Source: Ampelocalamus luodianensis (lineage: Eukaryota; Streptophyta; Magnoliopsida; Poales; Poaceae). Taken from it: a stretch of DNA of 64,000 nucleotides. Shown piece after piece: positions 56,516 to 64,000 of this stretch (position 1 is the stretch's first letter; each line of letters begins with the position of its first letter). The DNA is taken from positions 1 through 64,000 of the forward strand of contig JAYEVH010000193.1 of the NCBI GenBank assembly GCA_036346255.1. The letters are read 5' to 3'. The notes under the pieces are model-generated. The model saw nothing but the letters and a program-made list of their open reading frames with translations, had not been told where the DNA came from and ran no database searches. Both the position numbers and the translations under genes were made by a program.

Positions 56516-57255
56516 AATGATAGAATTAAAGGGATTGTGCAAAGATTGTTTGTTATTTTTTCCTACAAACATATATGCATTCATATGCCATATGGAAATT
56601 CTATGGAAAGACAGTTTGTGAATATGTATTAATTGAAAATTAAGAACAAGAATTCTAAACAGAATAAAGAAAAATTGTCTTTATTTGCGACTAATAAAAA
56701 GTGGTCCTTATTAGACTTTTTGAAAATTGGCTCATATGATCTATATATCATGTAATTCTAAAGAGTGAAAATTTTATCTGATTACATAATGGCTAGCAAC
56801 TTATACCATGACAGGAAGTAAAACGATATCCAATGGTACTACAATTTCACTATTCCTTTGTAGCTTGAACTAGAATAGAGCATTCCTTTTTTTACATTTG
56901 TAAATAATAAGCAATTATTGAATCAGCATGTCAAATCCTAATAAACTATTCAGTAATCCAAACAATTTGAAATAAAAATTTACAAATAGAATGATCCATC
57001 AATTGTTTAGGTTTACGGTACATAATCGTTGAAGTCCAGGTGAAAAACTTGCAAATAATTTTTGGGGTTTAATTATCAGTAAGTATACCTCTTCAACTAG
57101 AACCCCAGAATAACGAGTTTAAGCATAAATTTATCCGATTTTGGGTGCTTATATAGTTATATATACAACTATACAAGACCATAAATTTGTTTATTTCAGA
57201 ATTTATATATTCTATTTTTAACAATATGAGTAGTTATATCAACAAGTACTACAGT
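56516..57255. other. AT-rich intergenic sequence
   Basis: About 740 bases of AT-rich DNA with no recognisable gene or repeat. Confidence 0.5.
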
Positions 57256-57560
57256 TAAGATGGAAAAAAAGAACAGAAATAATTCAACAGGCAGCTTGGG
57301 CATGTTGTTCTGGATGCGCCTGCCGCCAGTGAGGGATCTACGGGGATCGAAGCTCCACGCTTCGGCGCAGGTGCAGGTTTGGACATGTTGCTCTCGTTGC
57401 CATCGATCGCTGTGGAGGGATCTGCGGGGGTCGAAGCTCCACGCTTCCGCCCAGGTGTGTTTGACTTAGGTCCAGGTTTGGGCTTGTCGGCGACTGCGTT
57501 TGACCTAGGTGCAGGTTTGGACTTGTCGGCGACTGCAGAGGGATGCGTGAAGGAACATGG
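57256..57560 (-). other. Repetitive Pro/Lys-rich reading frame, unrecognised
   Basis: On the minus strand a frame without methionine at its start runs to a TAA at 57256-57258. It contains PSAVADKSKPAPRSN, then AVADKPKPGPKSN, and twice KRGAS(T/I)P(A/V)DPS. At DNA level there are two imperfect repeats, one around GGTCGAAGCTCCACGCTTC-like words (57345 and 57429) and one around GACTTGTCGGCGACTGC (57480 and 57522). It may be a captured gene piece downstream of the LTR-like promoter at 57927 or a low-complexity exon. No domain is recognised. Confidence 0.3.
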
Positions 57561-58590
57561 GTAGGCTACACTAGTGCAATTTTAAAAATCTACTGCGTAA
57601 CCAAGGAACATCCACTAGTAATAAATCACGGGATTACCACTAGACATGCAGATTCGTAGTGGAAGAATAGTCCATGTAGCGCGTTGGTGTAGTTGTAGTC
57701 GTACTAGTCTCGCACCTCCTCCAAGTGCTCCTGGTGACCGTCACAAATTGCGGATCGTCCTAGCGTTAAAGCATCGTAGCAACGCCTCTAAGGTATCCAC
57801 ACGTACGGGCAGGAACACCACGCGCCGGAGTGCTAGCATCGGCTGCGCGATTTCGGGCAAAGGAGGTGTGGTGGCTAGGATTTTGGGAATTCCGAAAATC
57901 ACCCTTAACCCTATGCCACTGCTCCTCTATTTATAGGCATCTATGATGGGTCTCGAACTTTGAGGCCCATTAGGAACTCGTGGCCCATAAGAATTCGGAT
58001 CACCACCCAAAATATGCCCCAGCTCTTTAAGCGTGCGACCCTATAGGTTCACGTATACTTGGACATGGCACGAGTACTCCTACTCGTCCACTAATTGGTA
58101 GTAGCCCCAACAGGACATGCCGACTCCCGAGTATACGTAAAGATCACATCGGACGAATCTAAAAAAAATCTCATATGTATTTCCCTTTGCCTCACGATAT
58201 AGGTCAAACTCAAGGCAAGTAAGTGTCATCCTTGTTGGTTAGCTCGACCACTCTTTCTCGATCATGTGACTCGAATTCCCCGACTATGGTTAACTCTTTA
58301 ATTGCGAGTAGCATGGCTATACATTTCTAGAATCTGGTCACTTGAGAGGCCTAGAGATATCTCTCCCATTGCATGGAGGGGCAAATCCTATCTTGATCGA
58401 CCATGCCTCGACGCATGTATCATGACAAACCCGAAAGCTATCTTTATAACTACCCAGTTACAAAGTAGCGTTTCGTCACTCCTAAGTAAGTCACTACACA
58501 TCTCGAGTACGTGCGACAACCTCAAGTCTAAGGATATAGCATACGCATTGTAAATGAGACCAACTGATGACATATAAGAATACAACGTTC
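57561..58590 (-). repeat. LTR-like segment with promoter, attached to truncated Copia
   Basis: Non-coding sequence whose minus strand carries a clear TATA box (57927-57937) and looks like an LTR or leader. It is unlike the Copia 5' LTR at 62462-62952, so it is not that element's 3' LTR. The Copia RNase H frame runs into it near 58600 and stops. I cannot define its ends; it is probably a different, non-autonomous element joined by deletion or insertion. Confidence 0.45.
57927..57937 (-). promoter_or_regulatory. TATA box
   Basis: CCTATAAATAG on the minus strand followed by a GC-rich leader. This is the best TATA match in this region and would drive transcription toward the repetitive frame at 57560-57256. 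Confidence 0.55.
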
Positions 58591-58932
58591 TCACAGTGTC
58601 TCATGGTGGGTTGATCCAACCCTATGTTCGCTAACATAGTTCCAAGTACCAGCGATGTATCGGAGGATGTGTTTGACTGTTGCCAAGTACTCGATGGTTG
58701 GTGTTTCCATGAAACAACTCACATACCCAACCGAGTACACGATGTCAGGCCGTGTATGCACCAAGTACCGTAGACTCCTAACGATGCCCCTGTATGCCGT
58801 GGCGTTAGTGGGAGGAGCTAAACTCATCTTGCTCAGCTTCAACCTGGCTTCCATTGGAACATGGCATGGATTCCAGTCTACCATGCCGCTCTTCTCGAGA
58901 ATCTTCGAGGCGTATGCCGCCTCGTTCAGCAT
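58591..58932 (-). pseudogene. Copia RT end / start of RNase H region
   Basis: The frame begins LNEAAYASKILEKSGM, then PCHVPMEARLKLSK, YRGIVRSLRYLVHTRPDIVY and TVKHILRYIAGT, all standard positions between RT and RNase H in Copia. It stops soon after, and the RNase H catalytic Asp/Glu region is missing because the element is truncated. Confidence 0.85.
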
Positions 58933-58968
58933 GATATAGTCATTGGTTTGGTGTACTTCTATGTCAAG

Positions 58969-59574
58969 CTAGAAACTGAGCAAACCCAAGTCGCTCATCT
59001 TGAGTAAGCTCTTCATCTCCTCCTTGAAACTGGTAAGCTCCTGCGGATCCGCCCCTATGATGATCAAGTCGTCGATGTACACTCCCACAAGAAGACACAA
59101 CGCACCACTGCCATGCATGTACATAGCATGTTCCGACTCGCTCCGATGAAAACCAAGTGATAGTAGACAGTTATCGAGCTTAGCGTTCCATGCTCTTGGC
59201 GCTTGTTGCAAACCGTACAATGCCTTGCGAAGCTTCAAGACCTTCTCCTTGTGGCCATCAACCACGAAGCCAGAGGGTTGCGTGACGTAGATTTCCTCCT
59301 CAAGTTCGCCATTAAGGAACACTGATTTTACATCCATGTGATGCACTGGCCACCCCTCATGTGCGACGAGTGTGATCAAAAGACGCACAGACTTGAGGAG
59401 AGTGACTGGCGCGAACACCTCATCGAAGTCAATGCCTTGCCGTTGTACATACCCTTTCGCCACGAGCCGTGCTTTGTGCTTAACGACGGCACTATGCAAG
59501 TCCTTCTTGACCTTGTACACCCACTTCAGGCCAATTGGACGGTGACCAATAGGAAGATCGAAAAGCTTCCACAT
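58969..59574 (-). pseudogene. Copia reverse transcriptase (RVT_2)
   Basis: A 201-residue frame with GLKWVYKVKKD, KARLVAKGYVQRQGIDFDEV, FAPVT, MDVKSVFLNGELEEEIYVTQ (first catalytic Asp present; usual MDVKSAFLNG), LRKALYGLQQAPRAW and VYIDDLIIIG (catalytic DD present). The preceding AEQHQCWHRAMLEEM block (about 59600-59640) is the RT start in another frame. Confidence 0.9.
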
Positions 59575-59961
59575 ACCATTCTCCTCGATGGAACTCTCAT
59601 CTCCTCAAGCATTGCTCGGTGCCAACATTGGTGCTGTTCGGCGTTGGTGAAACCAGCAGGTTCTTCTGCTACCGTGAGGTGCAGCTCGTCGACGTTGAGC
59701 TCAACCACTGATGTGGTATCATACATCGAAGACGATGTCGCGTGTCACATGCACAGGCTCGCCTTGGTACACCGTCAGACGGGGAGTGGCGCTAGGAGGA
59801 GGTGACACAAAGTCTACTTTTGCCGCGCATCGCTGCTACCATTGCCGCGCACTGCTGCATTACACGCTTCGTTGTCGCTAGCGCCTGCCGCCGCCTACAT
59901 TATCTGCTTGTGCATGTTGGCATTACTGCTGCAGGTTGCACTGCTGCTGGCGTTGCTGCTG

Positions 59962-61176
59962 CTAGCAGAGAGAAGTACTCCACAGTGAACATCTCACTGG
60001 GAGACGTCTGTGTATGGTCTTTGGCTTCCTAGTCCACTTCGCCGCCTCATCGAAGACAATGTCGCGTGTCATGTGCATGGGCTTGCCGATGGGTTCGTAC
60101 ACCTGGTATGCTTTGGATCCGGGTTTGTAGTTGATCAAGACCATAGGTTTGCTTTGGTTGTCGAGTTTCCTAATGTTAGGCTGCTCCTCCTTCACATGCG
60201 TGATGCATCCAAACATGCAGAAGTACTTCATGCTTGGACGTGTCCCATACCACGTCTCATAAGGCATCTTGCCATCAACGCTTCGGGTTGGGGCATGTTT
60301 AACGATGTAGACAGCCGTTGTGACTGCCTCGCCCCAGAACTCCCCTGGTATGTCCTTTACCTTCAACATACTGCGTACCATTGTGATGACCGTCTGATTC
60401 TGGCGTTCAATAATGCCATTCTGCTGTGGTGAATATAGCACTGCGACGAGTCGCTTAACGCCGCGATTCACATAGTATTCACCAAACTCCGCGGACGTGA
60501 ACTCGCCGCCACAGTCAGTGTGAAGCGCTTGTAGTTTCTGCCTAGATTCCACTTCGACGTCAGCTTGGAAGTGCTTGATTGTTGCTACCGCCTCATCCTT
60601 CGTCGCCAGCAGTGTTAGCCATATGTAGCGGCTGAGGTTGTCGACTAGGAGCAAGAAGTAGCACTTCCCGCTTGGTGTCGCTGGTGTGATCGGTCTGCAT
60701 AGGTCAGCATGCACCTGTCTGAGGAGATTCTCCGAGTGGTACTGGGTCTCCTGTGGAAACGGAGTATGACGTTGTTTCCCTTCCAGGAAGCCATCACATA
60801 TTTGGTTGACATGGTCGATCTTCGGAAGTCCCCGCACCATGTCACACTGTGCTAGCTTCCAGAGCGCCTCAAAATTGAGGTGACCGTAGCGGGTGTGCCA
60901 GCGCCATGCGTCGTCGTCGAGTCGTGTCGTCAAACACACTGGTTGTATTATGTCCAGGGAGAGAACATATAACCGGTTGCGCGCACGGTTCACCTTGGCG
61001 AGAAGTTGCCATTGGCGATCGTGGATTCCCAGCATGCCTCCCTCGATCAGCATTTGGCAGTCATTCTCGTCGAGCTGCCCAGGGCTGACGATGTTGCTCC
61101 GCAGCCGAGGGATGTAGTACACTCCCATAAGTGTGCGGTGCTCTCCGTGTAGCACATGAACAATACCATACCACAT
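59962..61176 (-). pseudogene. Copia integrase
   Basis: A 404-residue frame. It has the GAG_pre-integrase end (RWHTRYGHLNFEAL; zinc-finger H...H), then the rve core with HADLC (D), LHTDCGGEF (D) and GIIERQNQTV (E), giving the DDE triad. GEFWGEAVTTAVYI and FGCITHVK follow. Some usual residues differ (CDGFLEGKQ for CxxCxxGKQ, losing one zinc Cys). Its N-terminal methionine is arbitrary, since the natural polyprotein continues upstream in another frame. Confidence 0.9.
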
Positions 61177-61530
61177 CCATGGATATCGACGATCGAGCCA
61201 ACACCGAACTTGATAGAGCCAGTGACACTGGTGTCCAGCACGGTGAAGACGTTCCTACAGCCTGTCATGTGGTTACTGGCCCTGGTGTCAAGATACAATG
61301 CATCATCGTGGTGGTTCTCTTCATGTCCTAGATGCACATCAGCATGCACCTCGTTGAGCATGACGTCCTTGATCATGCTCTCGGTGGCCTCAGATGGTGC
61401 GCACACCTATGCCATGAGTAGTGTGGGCTCGTCGCCGTTGACCTTCGTTAGGATGGCCTGCTTGTTGTGCTGCGGTTTGCGGCAGTCTCTGGCCCAGTGC
61501 CCAAGTTTGCCGTAGTTACGATACTTGTCC
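61047..61530 (-). pseudogene. Copia zinc knuckle and aspartic protease
   Basis: The knuckle region near 61485-61525 reads YRNYGKLGHWARDC, so the first two Cys of C-x2-C-x4-H-x4-C are lost, and a stop follows at LLMA*. The protease reads LYLDTRASNHMTG, where the catalytic DTG is changed to DTR. Both changes would inactivate a native protein. Confidence 0.85.
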
Positions 61531-61843
61531 TTCGACACATCATGGCCACCATTAGATGCAGCACCACTTCCACTGTCGGCAGCATAGCCATTGTCATGGC
61601 CTTTTAGCTTCCCGCAGCACCAATTGCCTCCATAGCCACCGTTAGGCTTCTGTCCGTCAGACGAGCCCTGGCCATGGTCATGCTAGTTCGTGTGTGCAAG
61701 CCACTCCTCCTCTGTGAGGAGTAGGTGCCCGCTGGCGCCGTCGGTGTTGTCTTGGTCGTAGCGCTCTTCTGCGGCCTTCAATCATCCGGTGAGCTCCTCC
61801 ACCGAGAGCGTATGCAAGTCAACGAGCGTCTCAATTGAGATCG

Positions 61844-62389
61844 CTACCTAAGTTTACCTCGGTGAGACGACGCAGAGGAATTTTTAACAACATGGTCTTC
61901 CTCAATCTTGTCCCCGAGTATCTCCAAGTTGTTGACAAGGCCGGTGAGCCGCATTGTGAAGTCATCCACCGACTCGCCATTTTTGAAGTTGATCACCTCA
62001 AATTCTTTGTGCAGCTTCCACGTCTTTGCCTCGCGTACACACTGGATGCCCATGCGCAATATCTTGATGGTGTCCCATGCGTCCTTGGCGGTGTTCTTGA
62101 CGGCGAGCGTTGACAGCATCTCTGGTGGGATGGCATGGAGTATGGCGGACAGCGTCATTGTGTCATCACAGTAGTCTCCATTGTCGAGGTTGATCGCCTC
62201 CCACAGGTCTTGCGCATGTAGGTTCACCCTCATCACGATAGCCCAATCTCTATAGTTGGTTCGCGTTAGCATCGGGTAGATGACCGAGCCTCCTGACTTT
62301 CTCACCACGCGATGGATCACCACTTCCCCACTGCCACCGCCGTCACTGCCAGACCCCGCCTCCAGACGTGCGCCGATGTCTCTGGGCAT
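61844..62389 (-). pseudogene. Copia gag (UBN2 type)
   Basis: A 181-residue frame starting MPRDIGARLEAG, with YPMLTRTNYRDWAIVMRVNL, LWEAI, AILHAIPPEML, AKDAWDTIKILRMG, LHKEFEVINFKNGESVDDF and GLVNNLEILGDKIEEDHVV: the UBN2 Gag signature. The frame is lost at 61850, where the usual KLLRxxP should follow. Confidence 0.9.
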
Positions 62390-62446
62390 CCTTGGCCGGA
62401 TAGGTGAGTGGGAAGATGATCGAGACTTTGCCAGATCGAGCGCAAG

Positions 62447-62458
62447 GGTCTGATACCA
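62447..62458 (-). other. Copia primer-binding site
   Basis: GGTCTGATACCA on the plus strand; TGGTATCAGACC on the element strand. It matches tRNA-iMet with one change and lies three bases from the LTR. Confidence 0.85.
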
Positions 62459-62461
62459 AAT

Positions 62462-62952
62462 TGTCAGTCAAACCGAGGAAGATTCAGCTGATCCAAAGAC
62501 AAAACTCATGCTGGGCGGAGCGTTCGGCAGAACCTGATTGCACTAGAAACCTATCGAAGATGAAGCAGTTCACGTCACAAGCACGGCTGATGCACACGCA
62601 GGATATCATGTAGACAGAAAAACACACAAACGTAGGATCTCGCTGGAAGCAAGACACGCGTGCTATGACGCTGGAACTTCAGAGCGAACGGAGCGAAAGA
62701 TTTGGTGCTGCATGCTTCAGCGCACGGCAGCGTTTTTTGATTTTCTTTCTCTATTGCTTGCATCTAAAACTGATTACAGGGGTGTTTTTTTTATATATTA
62801 AGAGCAAATGACTATTCATATTCGACAAAGACTCTACATATCCAGAAAGGATTCCAAACAAATTCTAGTATCCATAACGGATACTGCCTAAATATAAAAC
62901 ATAAACTCTCCCGAAAAAATAAATATACTATATACACAAAGATTATCTAACA
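62462..62952 (-). repeat. Copia 5' LTR
   Basis: 491 bases with TGTCAG to ATCTAACA ends (plus strand), so TG...CA on the element strand. No partner LTR is present in the window. Confidence 0.8.
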
Positions 62953-63466
62953 TCCTCTGTCTCCTCCCTCTAACGCCAACCTCAGCTCGGATTTCATGTG
63001 GCTTCCCAATTGAAACGAATGACATATTGACATTACAACAAATTTGGCTGAAAAGTGCAGTAAAAAAAGAGATGATTCCATATCTCCTCTTCTCTGTCCT
63101 GCCAAAGAACGCAGTTGATATCATCCTCAATAGTATAGTGCCGTCTTCGTGGCATATCTTGGTGTTCAGACGATCCACTAGATGGGCCATGCAAATACTT
63201 TTAATTTCATGACACATTTGCCTTTCCACACCCATTTGAAGGGCCTCAGAGGATTTCTTTGTGGAAAAGTTCGTTATAGCGGCTTGGCAAACCTGGAAGC
63301 AGTGAAATGGAAGAGTTTTTGAGAATATTCCTCCAAGCTTTGCAAACTGGAAGCTTGTTTTTAAAAAACGAACTTGCTCTACATGTGCATAAAGTAAAAG
63401 AAAATCAAAGGCATCATATATTTGACTGGCTAGACCGAATACCTTAATTTTCCTTTTGCCTTTCAA
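62953..63466 (-). other. Unrecognised open frame outside the Copia LTR
   Basis: On the minus strand a 171-residue open stretch ends at the LTR (the frame then runs into it to 62888). It includes VSIGKPHEIRAEVGVRGRRQ and HLVDRLNTKICHEDGTILLR. I recognise no family, and the frame may be chance. If real, the Copia insertion broke it. Nothing on the plus strand is convincing. Confidence 0.25.
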
Positions 63467-63630
63467 TAGGCTGTACAGTCTTTCATTCTATTTTCTCCTT
63501 TTCCATAAATAAAAAAAAGACTATCGAGTAATTTTAAGATTTATTAATTATGCAGCAATTTTCATTGCAAGGATATATACTGCAAGCTTGATTGCATCTA
63601 TATTCGGCAACCTTAATTAGTATTCTAGTA

Positions 63631-63863
63631 TCAATCCAGTCACAAATAACTGACATTTTAGACGCTGACACAGTCTTACCACCGATTTATATTGTAGTGT
63701 ATTTTTAAAACTAGCAGAATTATAATAATTGTGAAAACATTTTTAATCAACTCATATCATTTTTGTATGTATCATCTAAATATTCATACAAATATTAATG
63801 ATCAAGGTTAAAATAGTTTGACTGCAGACACTCTAGGACGATACTAGGTTTTGACGGGAGTGA
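63631..63863. mobile_element. Degraded Stowaway-like MITE
   Basis: The body resembles the element at 49101-49363 in order (GACACxGTCT near the left, GTATTTTTAAAA, TGAAAxxATTTTT, TATGTATCxxxT, then a GACGGGAG end). The termini are eroded and the TA duplication is only approximate. Confidence 0.55.
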
Positions 63864-64000
63864 ATAAATTGGACATGGCCCTTTAGCATGAACACATCCT
63901 CTTTTTTGTTTTGAGAACCCACAGAAGATCTATGAGTCTTTGGATTAAGAGAAAGAAAGAAACAACGGGCCAACAATCCCAATTCGAAGACGAAGATACA

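Larger units (their letters stand above)
58591..62952 (-). mobile_element. Copia LTR retrotransposon, 3'-truncated and decayed
   Basis: Minus-strand order from the right: 5' LTR 62462-62952, primer site 62447-62458, gag 61844-62389, zinc knuckle and protease 61047-61530, integrase 59962-61176, RT 58969-59720, RNase H 58591-58932. This gag-PR-INT-RT-RH order is Copia. Frame shifts and stops separate the parts, and no 3' LTR follows. The missing 3' end prevents dating. Confidence 0.9.

Noticed and set aside
58302..58594. Frames on both strands in the LTR-like segment
   Set aside because: No similarity to Copia proteins or other families; they stop at the truncation point.
59338..60432. Plus-strand frames opposite Copia RT and integrase
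   Set aside because: Antisense shadows of the real minus-strand coding sequence.

Overview
The window is plant nuclear DNA, almost certainly from a grass (Poaceae). The evidence is a very GC-rich first exon followed by AT-rich introns, a plant-type fused dehydroquinate dehydratase/shikimate dehydrogenase gene, Stowaway, Mutator-like and hAT-like MITEs, and dense nested LTR retrotransposons. Oryza or a close relative is plausible, but I cannot fix the genus from sequence alone.

Region 1-14.7 kb holds the only convincing host gene: a ten-exon, plus-strand DHQ dehydratase/shikimate dehydrogenase (1101-14338) with good splice sites and both enzyme domains. Exon 1 as given carries three single-base deletions. 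Its 6.2 kb intron 2 contains a short-LTR retroelement on the minus strand (3786-7395) that carries a circularly permuted aconitase fragment, followed by a truncated Copia 5' end (7396-8521). Other introns hold a MITE-like element, a tandem duplication and microsatellites.

Region 14.7-17.9 kb is intergenic: a hAT-type MITE with an 8-bp target duplication, some unrecognised sequence, a 58-bp tandem repeat, and a long imperfect inverted repeat (arms about 230 bp).

Region 17.9-47.6 kb is nested Ty3/gypsy-like material. E1 (plus strand, 5' truncated) has its 3' LTR split by E2 (minus strand, complete, TSD TTTGA). E3 (minus, two LTRs, no matching TSD) and E4 (solo LTR, TSD GAAAA) lie further right. 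E4, and probably E3, sit in an older long LTR whose start is seen near 47604. E1, E2 and E3 have related internal regions of about 4.2 kb with no usable reading frame, so they look like a non-autonomous (LARD-like) family.

Region 47.6-56.5 kb has TA/GA microsatellites, a Mutator-type MITE (9-bp TSD), a Stowaway MITE, and a three-level nest: a short-LTR element (50130-56510, TSD GTGTA) containing a decayed LINE-1, which contains solo LTR E5 (51445-53645, TSD GAGCC).

Region 56.5-64 kb has an LTR-like promoter segment with a TATA box, a decayed, 3'-truncated minus-strand Copia element (RNase H to gag to 5' LTR, 58591-62952), an unrecognised ORF and a degraded Stowaway.

The most interesting signal is an array of consecutive short hairpins found at a similar place in every gypsy LTR here. 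The stems differ between families but keep pairing, while the spacer (GAGGTCCC-like) stays constant. A second theme is that single-base indels between paired LTRs, in primer-binding sites and in exon 1 often fall at CTG/CAG or CCGG sites, which suggests either methylation-linked mutation or a systematic sequencing error.
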